64,000 nt of DNA from Micromussa lordhowensis. Lineage: Eukaryota > Cnidaria > Anthozoa > Scleractinia > Lobophylliidae. Of the stretch, positions 34,346 to 46,393 are shown piece by piece. A model generated the notes under the pieces. It was not told where the DNA came from, ran no database searches, and saw nothing but the letters and a program-made list of their open reading frames with translations. The translations under genes and the position numbers were made by a program. The stretch covers positions 665,060 to 729,059 of the forward strand of contig OZ026606.1 in NCBI GenBank assembly GCA_964020085.1, given 5' to 3'. How positions within the stretch are numbered: the first letter of the stretch is position 1; every line of letters starts with the position of its first letter.

Positions 34346-35617
34346 TACACGACTTGCCATTCATTCTTGCAGGGTTCTTTTTCCCATTATCAGTGGCTTC
34401 AAAGTTCAATTAGCAAAACAGTGCACCGTGCGCTGAACTTGTTATCAGGCTTTTTGTTCAGTTACTTGTTCAGTCAAATCGTATTCAACAATCTCCGTCG
34501 TGATTGGTTATTCGCGTGCCTTTTTGTCGTGTAATCGGCCTGCGATCACGTGGGTGTTCAGTTTCAAGTATCCAATCCAGCTTTTTTTGTCATTAGATAC
34601 CTGCGCCATAAGCACATCAACTACGTTCCCTACAGTTTGTAAAAACGTATTGAAGATACTACTAACTTTTTCGCTCCAAAGAAGCTCAAAAGTCTTTTTT
34701 TTTATATGATCACTGATTTAGTAATTAGGCCTCGTGTCGTATAATTCAGAGACTAATCGTGCTCGTAATTTCAAATCTGCCTCGCGAGATCACTCCCTGA
34801 ATTGTGCTCCATTCAATCCAATTACTGTTTCTTATACTGATAATCGCAATTTTTCTTCACTTTGCATTCTATCCACAATTCATACGGTGCAAAATTTTCT
34901 TGATAATCCCTTCTGGTTACAATTACATGTAAAAGCACTCCTGGTTTTCGGTAAGTCTGATCATTAACGATGGTCTGTCATCTAAAAATAAGTGATATAT
35001 CCCCCCAAAAAACGTCCTCACCCTCCAACCTTTCCTATAATCCAATTCTTACTCCTTAAATTTTAAGGTTAATCACATAGAATTCCACGAAAGAATTAAA
35101 AACGCCGTGAACCGTTGGCAAATATCTGTATTGGTTCACGAGATATTTAAGTTTGACTGAACGAGTCAAATATGCAAATGAGAGGAATGATGACGTCACT
35201 CACTCAACCAAATATTACATCTAGTATATAAATAGAGCTATCTTGGTAAATTTCCAGCGGAAACCATTAAAACTTGGTAGGCTAATAGCTCTACATGCAA
35301 CACACCGACGGCTGTAGAAATGTCCGTTCCCATGGCAACCCACTCTTTTCCAGTCCCCTCCAACCTGAGTGTTCAATATTTTAGTGATTTTCAGCTCGAA
35401 GAACATTAAACAAAACCGTGAACTCGACCTAACGTATTTTTACGCTTGCTGGATCATGCAAATGGGGCACCATTGGGAATATCAATATAAAACCTCTAAG
35501 GTGGCCAGAAAAACCTTGAATATCGGGAAGGTCTGGACCCCGGTATGTTGCCATGGTAACAAAAATGTAAAACTCGTATTGTGGAGCACCCTGGTAGAAT
35601 ATTACTACCAAGAATCT
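34346..35617. other. Intergenic between paralogues B and A
   Basis: No gene recognised. Two blocks at about 35220-35410 and 35430-35620 share a diverged theme (CATGGCAAC, GGTC/GGAC, TTTTAGTG), suggesting an old inverted or diverged repeat. Confidence 0.35.
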
Positions 35618-35810
35618 TAGGCCATTTCCGAATTACCTCAGGCCTCTTTTCGGAAGCGAGTCTTGGTGCTCATCCTTTCATATGCAAACCAATTTTCATT
35701 CACACGCAAATGAGTTTAATTTGCATGTGAATGAAATTGATTTACATATGAAAAGTGAGCACCAAGACTCGCTTCTAAAAAGAGGCCTGAGGTAATTCGG
35801 AAATGGCCTA
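35618..35810. mobile_element. 193-bp hairpin MITE
   Basis: TAGGCCATTTCCGAATTACC and the following CTCAGGCCTCTTTT word pair almost perfectly with the reverse complement ending at 35810. Inner arms contain GTCTTGGTGCTCA and CATATG words, so nearly the whole element folds. Confidence 0.85.
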
Positions 35811-36041
35811 TTTGTTCATCATGTTTGGTCAAAGTTTGGTAAAGTTTATGACCTCAATCAATCATTTATTTTAACACGTTACGTCAAAGAGCTTAGCCAA
35901 TTTGCATATTTTAAAAACTTCATCTCTGGAACGGAAAGAGATATTTGAAAATAGTAACAACAGTGTTTTCCTTCTCGCACAGGCTACTTGTCTATGTTTT
36001 AAAATGGCTTAGATAGGAAAGATGAGATTTTCGTCATAGTA

Positions 36042-36234
36042 CCGTGCGAGCCGAATGAAATCGGATCGCGCGAAAGAGCTTTTTCGCATTCGGGCCGCGC
36101 GAAAATTGGGACGAGGGGTCCTTCTTTCCCCACCCTCTCCCCGCTTCTTCCACATTTTTGCTCCCACCTCGCTTCTCGCGCGGCCCGAATGCGAAAAGCT
36201 CTTCGCGCGGTCCGATTTCATTCGGCTCATACGG
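36042..36234. mobile_element. 193-bp GC-rich hairpin MITE
   Basis: Arms containing GAGCCGAATGAAATCGGATC and CGCATTCGGGCCGCGCG pair across a central loop of about 60 bp. The GC content is clearly higher than that of the surroundings. A GCTACGCAGGCTAA word follows. Confidence 0.8.
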
Positions 36235-37531
36235 GAACGCTTGCTACGCAGGCTAAGTACCACTTTAATGGTACATAAAACAGAAAAGACCAATCAACAA
36301 GTTTGCAAGTAGAATTCAATCAAAGCTTTCAATCAGGTTAGCTTTCAGCCAATATATTCCTCACTCTCCTCTCAGCTGGCCTCTTTCGAACTGTCTTGAC
36401 CGAATAGGCAAGCAGTTCGGAGGCTGGGGAGAGGGGACAAAAAAACACCTGGGGAACGCTCTTCCCGTCGTCCCCCGCGTGCTCTTCTGTTCCCCATCTC
36501 GACCATTTTCCTCCCCTGGGGAGCCTCATTCACCCGTGGTAAGTCCCTCAGAAACCCCTAAGAAATTTGTTTAAGCCCAGGGCTTCTAACCAGCATTATA
36601 CGCAAAAATTCATTCATATTTATCACTTTGTGTAGACACTTAATGGGCGTAGACCTTATATTTTTATTCAATCAACCATAAAACAAATATAGATGTACAT
36701 AATTAGCAGCTGTATGAGATTTCATTAAATATATTAATTTGTGTTCTGAAAATGAGATTGTTTACAAAGCAAACTTTCAACCTAGTTAACATTCTTCATC
36801 ATTCCATAATGCTTTCAATGGAACTCTGTATATAATAGTTCAGCAATCAGTCACCCAATAAATCAATCAATCAACTTTCCTTTCTGATCAACGTATCGGC
36901 CTTCTCAGTGTTTGTTAGCTACTCCAGCTGGAATTATCAGCACTTGAAGACTGACTTTGCAGTCAGGGAAAAAGTACCGTTTTCGGCTGTAGTCCGGTAT
37001 CAGAAACTGAATCGATTCACAGTTTGCGTGTTAGATTGATCGTTACGTAACGTGACGTGTATTCCTCGCGACAAGGTGACGTGACAGCAAAATGTCATTG
37101 TGTTTGATTGCTCGCGCAGATGGTTGCTAACTATTGGAAACGCCTCGAGCAAGTCACGCAACAGAGACCTTTAGATCCGACGACGACTTCGGGATTTTCT
37201 GCTCGCACCTACTGAGCGTGCGTCGTCACGCAACTCTGTCAAGTCGCCGGCAGCTCGTCCACGACTAGATCACTGGCAAAAGTCGATACAACTTACTTTG
37301 GGTAAACTCTAACTGGTCGTCGGATCTAAAACTCAATGGCTGTGTTTCCTCGACTTCGTGGTACTCATGAGTCAATGTTCTGCTATAAAAAACGAACTTT
37401 AACACTTATTAGAATTAAAAGAGTTGAATTGACCACAGGCATACCATCGATTATCAGAGTATGGCATGCCTGTGATTCTAGTCTTGGTGCATGCCTCCTT
37501 CGTGGTAGCGATAGATCCCAGGTTCACTCGG
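36235..37531. other. 3' flank of paralogue B
   Basis: No gene recognised and no clear repeat. Confidence 0.4.
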
Positions 37532-38039
37532 TCACTTCTTTTTGTATGTCCTGTGAAATTTTCTTGTCGCTTTCTTTCTTAGCATCTCCTCCTGCTCCAA
37601 AGCTTCTTGATCCTTCTTTCGCAGCCATTCCTCGTACTTCTTAGCAGTCTGAAGGTGACGCTCATGGCCGACACCATCTCTTTGTTGCTCGTTCCTTGCG
37701 GCATGCGCAGATATCGGCCTTGTCCGCTCCATGGCTTCTTTGTTGTCAAGCCACTCGGTGAAGCTCATCCGGGAATTCCCATGCCAAGAAGACTGCGGGC
37801 CCTTCTTTTCGTTCCACGCCACGCGCGTATCGACGTGCGTGCCGACGCGCGTGTCCACGCGCGCTTCTGTGTTGCTGAGTTCTCTGTGATTACTATTTTC
37901 TCCTCCTTCAGTTTCTCCCTCGCTTCCGTCAGGAATAGAGCCAGACCGTCTTTTTGTTCTCCACTCGTTCCAAGGTAAGTTTTCACGGGGCTGCCCGCGC
38001 AGTTTTAATCTCGCACGAAGTTGGGGACTCATCTGATAA
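37532..38039 (-). CDS. Paralogue B last exon (W-motif coiled coil)
   Basis: I chose the acceptor CACAG ending at 38040 because it keeps the frame and yields Tyr-Gln-Met-Ser-Pro-Gln, matching Gln-Met-Ser-Ser-Gln in paralogue A. Two further AGs lie 7 and 12 bases downstream; the first would cause an immediate stop. The exon includes a small VDTRV duplication in a GC-rich patch (about 37820-37865) before the FTEWL motif. Confidence 0.8.
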
Positions 38040-41000
38040 CTGTGAAAATTACACGAGAAGGTAATGTTTTTCAATAATACAAACAGACCAATAAGAACTG
38101 TTATTTCACCCCTGAGGTCGGGCGCTGGCTACCTAAGAATTAAAAATACTAGGCAGCCAGTTAAAAGAAAAGATGTTTTACAGCGTAAGTGTGAGTCGAT
38201 TAAGATGCCTAGTCCCGCTTGAGCTGCTTTTAAATTAGCGCTTTTTTCGAAATGTAAATAAAATTGAGTTTTAATTTCATTATACTCAATATGAGACAGA
38301 GAGGAAAATGGAAATAAAAGTAGTATGAAAACTTCCCAGTCGAAAACATACTTTATGAGAAACTTCGGCACAGGGATTACCCTGATTTTCTTCATAGACC
38401 CTTTTCATAAATGGCTGCCAATTTAAAATTCTTTTGTATGCATTTAAATTAGCCTTACTAACCTCGTCTCAGTGTAAAAATCATTTTGAATTACTGACTT
38501 CAAAATGAGATTAGTAAGGCTAATTTTAATATTGCCAAAAGAATTTATAATTGGCGGCCATTTATGAAAGTGGTCTATATCTGGTCCTGAAAACGAGATT
38601 GGAGTGACACGTGATGATCTTATGCGCTGCACGTGCTTTAGGTTTGAAAAGTCGTATTAATATTCGTACTTTGACCTGAAGCTCCGTATGATCATGTGAT
38701 CATCATGCAACACCTTACCCTTGTTCCTCCAGGTCCTCCACCTGCACAGAGCCTCTCCTCGTTCGTGTTATCGGCGAGTTTTGTGTCGGTCTGAACGTGG
38801 TGTTTGGTACACTTTTCCTTCTCTGTCTGACTGAAACACTTTTGGCGTTGGGCGCGGACTGGGGGCTGTAGATGTTGTTTTCTTCACTCTGTGCCCTTTT
38901 GAAAAAAGAAAATATGCCTAGTAAGACCGCAGGGACCCACTTCAGCTGTACTTATATAAAATATGTATTTAAGATTGATTTCTCAGAAGCTAACACCTGG
39001 AAATCTTGACAAGTAAAAAATAAGTAAGCCTTGTGTTTTAACCATTTTCATTAAATCAATTAACTATGTTCCAGATTGTACATCTGTAGATGAAATCTTA
39101 GCTCAAATGGAAGCTATTGGGCCGTACTGCCATGAGTTTCTGCTTATTAAGCTGATCTGGGTAGTTCTTATATTTAAGTCTGGAAATACAACCTTTGTAT
39201 GCGACCATTCAAATGAAAGCTACTGGGCAGTTCTTTTATGTGGTACTGTTTATGGTGATCTAGGTTCTCACTACTAGGTAGTTCTTACTTTTAAGTGTGT
39301 GAATAAAACCCTTGTTATGCGGCCATTAAATGAAAGCTACTGGGCAGTTCTTTTATGTGGTATTGTTTCATATGCTGATCAAGATGTTTCTGGCTGTAAG
39401 TCTCTGATAAAGCCTATTGCGGTGGATATTGCAGGGCTAAATGAATGTCTTCCAAAAGCTATTCCGGTTGGGGAGATCTGCCATAAACGTTACCTTGGTC
39501 TCTCGGAGTTCACCTCTCCAGATGACATTGAATCCTCACTGCATATTGATCCTGAACGAGATCTGCAAACCGGAGGATGAGGAGCGATAGCTGGTGATCT
39601 CATCTCGCCATTTACAGACCCAGAAGCGCGCACGTGATTAGCCACGTGGGGATCACATGAATCTGAACCCACGGAAGAACCACTGTCCTCGATTTTGATG
39701 AGTGGTAATTTTATCGTTTTGTCGGGTAATGTGGGTAGGCGCCTTCTCCGCTGCGTTTTTACCACGCGGTTGATGGGCGCGACTGTCTCTTGGACCACGC
39801 TTTGCTCGTAGTCGCTTACGTCTGATTCGTCTCCACTCAAAGACGACCGTTTATTTCGTTGGTCTCTCCTTGCACGGGCCTCTAGTAATGGGCCAGTATT
39901 GGAACACCTCTGTGAGAACCTAATCGGGACCCTTTCTTGTGTTCCTCCCACTGCTGGTGAATGCGACGACGTTTCGGGTGTTTCCCTATCTTCTGAATGT
40001 TCTTTCATTGAAACATCGTCACTTGGCGTAACGGGTGAGAAATCATAAGTAATACCTTCCGGTCCAACAGAAATTACAAAATCATTATTTTGACCTTCCA
40101 AAGGCGGGTTTTCCTCTCGTTTATCATGACGTGCGATTTCGCCAGCGTCTTCCCCATCGCCGTGTTCGTTAGCAGCTGCAAGTAGTTTGATAATGTTCGG
40201 CCGCTCAGTCGCTGAACGCCTCCGTCTTTGCTCCACGAACACCTGTTTTCTAAGAAAAGCTCTCCTTGGAATCTTGGGCGAGTGACTCGTGTCTGATTCG
40301 TCACCCGACAAGGCAGCTGCCGCCGACTCCTGGGCTTGGTCCTGCCACAGTTGTAGCACGTATCTTGCGGAAACGGGACAATCTTCTTCTTTGAAGCCCA
40401 CAGCTGTGGACTCTGTTTCCTTGGATTCCACAGCCGACGACACTTTTTCCGTAGTCTCCGGAGCGGCCGTCCCTTCGTCCTTAGTTTCCACAGCAGTTGC
40501 CCCTTCGTCTTTGGATTCTTCTGCAGTTGTTTCTTTTTCCTTAGGTTCCAAAGCAGACGATTCTGGCTTGGATTCCGCAGAGGTCGCCTCTTCGGCTTCC
40601 TCTTCACGGTTAACTGCAAGTTCCTCGAGGTTAGGTCTTGCCGCTATTGATCGTCGTCTCCTCTGCTCCACAATAGACTTCTTCCTAAGCTGAGCTCTTC
40701 GAAGAGGTTTTGGAGAGTGACTTTGGGTATCGTTGCCGCAATTTGACGAAGCAGTAGCTGTTGGCAAGGTAGCCTGATCTTTCTGATTTTCCGCAAGGGT
40801 CGCACTGACTTGTTTCTCGCGAGACTCGTTTGTGAACCCCTCGGGAGGTTGTTCGCTATCGCGTGACCCGTTCGTGGGCACTTCGCTATCTCGTGGCTCG
40901 TTCGCAATACCTTCGCTACTTTGTCCTTGAAGCGGAGAGCTATTTTCGGAACTCATAGCCAAAAGCTGTTCTAAATTTGGCCTTTCCGTTGTAGACTTCT

Positions 41001-42399
41001 TTCTCCGACTGTCAAGAATACTCTGCTTTCGGAGCTGGGCACGCCTCGGTGGTTTAGGGCAATGGCTGGAGTCAGCATCGCCGTCTGCAGATTGGTCAGC
41101 GGACAGTATTGACACGTTGTTAACGTTCTCTGATTCGTCTGCTGCTAAATTTGACTCGTAGTTTGTTGTTGTTTCGATCGGAGGCGTTTTACCCTGTGTA
41201 AACAAATCCTCATTCCAAAGCATCTCCGTGACGTGGTTCGCATCTTTTCCGGTGCTTTGATTATTACCACTGTAATAACCTGTGTCACTCTTTTGTCCAC
41301 AACCCTGTTCATTGGAGCTTAAACTGTTAGGATTTGCATTGATCTTTGGCTCATCTGGATCAGATGAACTGTCCAAATTGACAGCCAACGAGTCCTGACC
41401 CGTTGTGGCGTCGTAGTCTTCGATGTTTACTTTCGTAACCGAAGGAAGACTTTTAGCAGGAGTAAAAAACTCTGTCTTTGTATAATTTGTTCTGGTGTTC
41501 TCTCCTGGCAGTTCATCTGAGTCGAGATCCAGGTCTCCGAATTTGCTGCTAATATTTTCATCGGATTGAGAGTGGCTCTCGTCTCCATTGTTAGAGTCAT
41601 TATCCCCGCTAACCATATCTGAAATGTTTATATTGTTTCGCTCCAGGTTGTCCCAGTAACGATTAGAAAAGCCGGAATGTTTCGCATCGCGCCGGTGGAG
41701 CTCGAGATAAACGTTTAAGAACTTCACAATATCTCCGGCTTCACCGTACAGTTTTATGGCCATTTTTATCGGTGTTTCACCAGTGTTGTCGGGTGCTTCT
41801 AACAGAGCGTTGCCCTCGTTCATAAGAATATTTGCTACGCAGCTTGTACTCCCGCCAGAAACTGCAGCGTGAAGCAAATTTCTCCCACTCAACTTAGTTT
41901 TGCTGTGCAGGTTCATTTTCCCTCCCGCAAACGCTGCGAACATCAGATTGTGGTTTCCCTTCACTGCGCCGATGAAAGCGGCCGTGAAGCTTCTTTCCTC
42001 GCGCGAAACCTGGCTCATTTTGACGTAGATTCTCTTTCTCACTTGTTGTGTGTCTCCCTTGTAACACGTGGAAACAAATTTCTGCCACCACTGTGGGACT
42101 GTTACTCTAAGTGTGCAGCCGTCCGTTATGCCGAGATTTGCTACAGTGTCCTCGTTGCACAGATCTTTGCCTTGCAGTTTTATAAGCTGTAGGTCGGACG
42201 GGATACCACAAAGGAGCTCGCTGTCAATTTTAATATTCTTTATCATTGCATCGTCTCCTACGCTTATCTTAAACGTCTCTCCTTCTGGCGTTAAAATGTC
42301 GATAGCTCTGCTTCTAGAAGCGTTCTCATCAGCTTTATTACCTGTATCACCGTCCATAATGTTTATCTGCTCACTGCTATCCACTTTGGAACAAACCAT
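37532..42399 (-). CDS. Paralogue B: large Ubl-ankyrin-coiled-coil protein
   Basis: Three exons, 42399-39494, 38895-38719 and 38039-37532, all joined through phase-2 introns, give 1196 residues. The ubiquitin-like region is about 31-103, VPQWWQKFV 101-109, and the ankyrin-type region about 135-235 (RNLLHAAVSGG). A long disordered region carries three copies of a basic repeat (about 446-481, 560-595, 705-741) and an acidic Glu/Ser/Thr tract (about 600-675). The last exon gives PWNEW (1050-1054), FTEWLDNK (1121) and YEEWLRKK (1163); one W motif fewer than in A and C. Exon 2 has no counterpart found in A or C. Met15 is an alternative start. It resembles ANKUB1 at the N-terminus; the function is unknown. 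Confidence 0.83.
38394..38578. mobile_element. 185-bp hairpin MITE in intron 2 of paralogue B
   Basis: ATAGACCCTTTTCATAAATG pairs with the end CATTTATGAAAGTGGTCTAT at 38578. Inner arms contain AAATTAGCCTTACTAA. It is related in wording to the 29883-30057 element. Confidence 0.75.
38719..38895 (-). CDS. Paralogue B exon 2, Ser/Arg-rich
   Basis: A 177-bp exon between a TTTTCAAAAG acceptor and a GTAAGG donor, phase 2 on both sides. It encodes AQSEENNIYSPQSAPNAKSV followed by an Arg/Ser/Thr-rich stretch ending VQVEDLEEQG. It was found by extending the reading frame between two splice signals and is the only frame without a stop. It could be skipped in frame because 177 is divisible by three. Confidence 0.7.
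39085..39385. repeat. About 110-bp minisatellite in intron 1 of paralogue B
   Basis: Three units share TCAAATGAAAGCTACTGGGC, AGTTCTTTTATGTGGTA and TGCGACCAT words. Same family as 29446-29700. Confidence 0.75.
39494..42399 (-). CDS. Paralogue B exon 1
   Basis: A 2906-bp exon from ATG 42399 to a GTAACG donor (last exon base 39494). It encodes the Ubl and ankyrin-type regions and the long disordered region with SHSPKPLRRAQLRK-type repeats. The frame closes two codons into the intron. Confidence 0.85.
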
Positions 42400-44934
42400 T
42401 GATCTGGTCCACTCGACTCGAGGTAACTTTCACCGACCGTAAACCGCAGTAGTGTCTTTGAAGAGTTTGTTGTCAACTAACGATGGTTACTCACGATATT
42501 GTTTCTCAGGCCTCGTGGCATGCTCGTGTTCCAAGTTGTCTTGTTCAGAGCCGCTAATTCCCTTTCAGATGAACTCTGGATGAAACCGGAGATGCTTTGT
42601 TAACGTTATTTCCTTTTCACCCCTAGGTGTCGCCTAAATAGCAATTTCACAACTTTGCTTATAACTTCAACACCGTCGGAGATCGGTCAAGCGATAAGAA
42701 AATCACTTCTTGTGTACAGTGATCGATGCTTTGAAATAGCCTCTACACGTCTAGTTTTAGAGAAGAATGAAGTTCCTTGGAATGCCGGGTTTTGTTGTCA
42801 AGGATGTTACTTGAGGTGAAATATTTTTAAAAGACTTGCGAAGGCAGGCGCTTTCTGTGTTCGTTATCCTCCGATGAACAACTCGACTTGTAGATGTTCG
42901 TTAAACGGCACGTACTAATGTTATTAATAGTGATTGCTCGTGGATTGCTGTAGCAATTAAAGCTAAGCTCTGTCTCACCATTAACACGGCTCACTCTGAT
43001 ATTGCTTCAGTGTTGTTGCGTGACTTGGTTCTTAGCACGAATTGGTCGAATTTGATGCTAACTTTTCATTAGAAGTGATTCCACTGATCCGCGACATTTA
43101 TTCAAAAGCCTAAACACTTTTTGAAGCTAATATGCGATCTATTGTTGGCCGCGACAATGACTGACACTAGAGGCGCCTTAATTGACACGCGCATTGTACT
43201 AAGCACTTTGAGCGCCTCTAAAATAGATCGTAAAGTGTAAAGATTGCGCCCAAACAGAAAAAACAAGAGTGTTTGAAATAAAAAAAAAACACGTCCAAAC
43301 AGTAAGCATCTAGCGTTTACTTTCTTGAAAGGAAACGTTGGTGTACAGTTTACCAACAGATTAAAAACCAAAATCAATTATTATAATGCACCACATTAGG
43401 CTTTTTGTTATTATCTTTTCCATTTCCTTAGGTTTATCTTTGTTATTCAATTAGAACCATTATGTTATTTCCGATAATTTTTCTTCCACGTCAGCAAAAT
43501 GTTACTGCTTTCATCCTGTTTTAAAAGGAGGTTTTTTCCCCGTGCGTGTGATTTTGTAAAACATACTTCGGAAGTTTTGCCGTACATAAAGAATACCGCG
43601 CAAATTAATCAAGAACTAGTATGCTGTCCTTTCTAGCTATTTTTTTTATGAATAAAACTCTCGCTGTTTTCTTTCTACGAGAATAACAAACAGTTTATGA
43701 CGCGCATTTCCTTACAGGCAAAGTTACTGGCCATTTTATGATTTAAAACGGATATTAGGAGATACTTGTTCTCGGAATTCAACAAATGGTTGACATGGGC
43801 AGCGCTCAAAAGCGTTAAAATGCCAATTTGCAGTTTTACGCGAAAGAGAAACGTAGAATTCTGGTCACGTTGCAAAATGTTATTTTTACTTCTCAGGAAT
43901 TCACGTCAAAACAGCCTTCAAATAGACCGTCACAAAGATGACGTGTTTAGGGTCACGACATCTTGCTTCATCTCCAATGAACCGTGAAGTAGTCGCTCTT
44001 AGCCTTTGCCTTCATTTGTAAAGATCTCTTGCTCGGACTTACTTGATTTATCCCATAAATGTGACCAACTTGAAGGCTGGAAAAGTGTTTCCAGGCTTGA
44101 GATTTTATGGGCAACTTGTCACGTGCAAGCTTAGCCAATTACGTTAAGGGCTAGAAAGTGGCCAATTTACTTACGTCGCTAACTTATGCTCGCAACAGAA
44201 AATGCAAATTTAAGCTGCGAACAGCGCAGGACAAAAATTAAAACAAAGTGTCACTGCATACTTAATTTTATTAAGTTATGATTTTCTTTTTGATGGAGCA
44301 AGAGGCGTTTAGACAGCGTTTGTCTTGGATCCGAGCTGTGAGACGAGACAGTTTAGAGTGCAGTTGATAAGCTGAAATTTTAGGGAAATTTGAGGCTAAT
44401 TTGATCGAATGATGTCTAAGTCCATAACGAATGCGTACTCTCAAAGACTCCAAAAACACAGAAATGAAAGAACGTTTGACATAAATTTGTTGTTCGTGGG
44501 CGTAGGATCATGTATAGAATGTGGTGCATTTTTGTTTCAAGCACAGATCTAAGCAAAACAGGGTTAAACCAGGATAGCTCACCACTGGGAGCGTACAACT
44601 CCCATAAATCCCCATACTAAGCCTACATCGTGTCATTTTTACAGACCGGTCTATTTTAAGGCTTCTTTTCCTTCGAGATAGGTCAGTTCCGGTCTACATG
44701 AGCGCGCATCACTGAGTAAGGAAAAAATGGCGGCCCCAGGTGGACATGTGGACTTAATCTTCCGGTGAAATGATGACGTCAGTTAAAAATTAAGTCCGTG
44801 CTTGTGATTGGTCACTGAGGTTCCTGCAGGGGTCTGAATTCTTGGTAAATTTAGACTAAAAATAGATCGGTCTGTGGAAACGTGGTGACAGGAATATGGA
44901 GTAGTTGCACGCTCCTACTGATAGGCTCCTGGTT

Positions 44935-45050
44935 AACTTTTCGAATAGAATCAGCCCTCCCCGCGAAAAGCGCGGGAAAATTCGCGCGGTTGGTGTTGAT
45001 TTGACGCCTGATTGACTGAGCGGGAAAAACGGTGCCATTGGTGGAAATGA
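44935..45050. mobile_element. Dispersed GCGGGAAAA repeat, partial copy
   Basis: Contains CGCGAAAAGCGCGGGAAAAT, CTGATTGACTGAGCGGGAAA and ATTGGTGG words shared with 26815-27068. Confidence 0.4.
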
Positions 45051-46111
45051 CTTTCCTTGAAAGACAAACAGACCTTTCATACTATATCTATTTTCTCAAA
45101 GGTATAAGAACACAAAAACAATTTGAGAAAATAGAAGACTTTGATAAGTCGAAGGCACAAGGGAAGCCTAAGAACAAAGTTAACAGAACGTCTTCATCAT
45201 TTGAAACATCAGTTTATTCAAGTCTGTCTGACTCTAACCTTGTCAACTCTAAATTACGTTGCAATAATATAGCCGCTGCAAGACCACGAAGCTGCAGCAT
45301 CTGGTAAACTAATTATAACTGCATTCGTCTCCGAAGCAATCAACTTAATATATGTACAACTGATTCCGAAAACGAGTTGTGTGATTAGAATAAATAAGCT
45401 AAGAACTGAACAAACACAATCACGGTTTTGTGATATGTAAGGTCTACTCTCTTGGAATTGCTATGGCTTTTGATTTGTGTTGTAATCTACTTGAAGCACA
45501 TGCTATCTACCAGAGCAAAACAGAGGCTAAGCTAGATCGCACTTTTCTAGGTGACTTTCTCCAGATGTCAAACAATATGGTTTAAATCAACGAATCTCAC
45601 GGAAGCTGTGTAACAAAGCACACAAAAAAATCAAGGAAGTAACAATGGATCGAAAAAGAACAGCTATTGATAAGACTAGGGACGATTGAAAAGGCTTAAT
45701 TACACTCGCTTTTTTAACGACGAAAATCTGTTATCTTTGCGGAGTGGTTGTCATATGGCTCCTGAAACTAGTATAACTGATAAGCTCGGGGTTAACCTAA
45801 TTTTGTATTGATCTACCATTTGAAAGAGAATTTCCAGCCAACATTCTTGTTTTCTAAACAAAGAAACAATAAATAAAACTAAATTGGTCGCTACGTGAAA
45901 AGGTTATCATGTAACAAAGTCATGCAACCTTTAGATCCGTCTTTTCTAAACATCTAGGGTCATTTCTTGATATCAGAAAGTTTTTTTTTTTTTCAATTTA
46001 CTTCTAGTATGGATTTTCAATTCGTGTTGCCCTTCTATTTGTTTCCACGCGACATCACCTAAACGTACTAAGATTATTTGTAAAGAAGACAAAGCCTTAA
46101 AATACCAAACC

Positions 46112-46275
46112 TAAACCAATCAGAACGCGAAGGAGACTCAAGGCACCCGCGGTTGCAAGAGCGGGAAAAATCACGTGTGTCAAAGTTTTGCTCTGCTCTG
46201 ATTGGCAAATAATATTACTTTCATTGCTCTGATTGGTAGAAGAACGCTGCACGAGTGTTTTGGACCAATCAGAGA
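46112..46275. mobile_element. Dispersed CCAATCA/GCGGGAAAA repeat copy
   Basis: Contains AACCAATCAGAACGCG, AGAGCGGGAAAAATCACG and three TGATTGG/CCAATCA boxes, as in 26815-27068. It lies just beyond the stop codon of paralogue C. Confidence 0.45.
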
Positions 46276-46393
46276 CCTAGCCTGCAAAAGCACAAAGCGT
46301 TCGAAGTACAGAATTTTTCAGAAAATCATTTGAAAACCACTCTTTTACACTGCTTACTAAAACGAATGCACCTACCTACGCCAACAGCAAAAG

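Larger units (their letters stand above)
42400..46393. other. Intergenic between paralogues C and B
   Basis: No gene could be supported. A 91-residue plus-strand frame (45032-45307) overlaps a dispersed repeat and has no family resemblance. Copies of the CCAATCA/GCGGGAAAA repeat lie at about 44935-45050 and 46112-46275. Confidence 0.45.

Noticed and set aside
33890..34350. Ser-Gln-Ser-Val repeat proteins on the minus strand
   Set aside because: Products of the CTGA satellite; no start context, no other domain.
40074..40907. Basic open frames overlapping exon 1 of paralogue B
   Set aside because: Shadow frames of a repetitive coding exon; the 969-codon frame carries the recognisable domains.
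45032..45307. 91-residue plus-strand frame as a gene
   Set aside because: It starts within a dispersed repeat, has no family resemblance and no supporting splice or regulatory signal.
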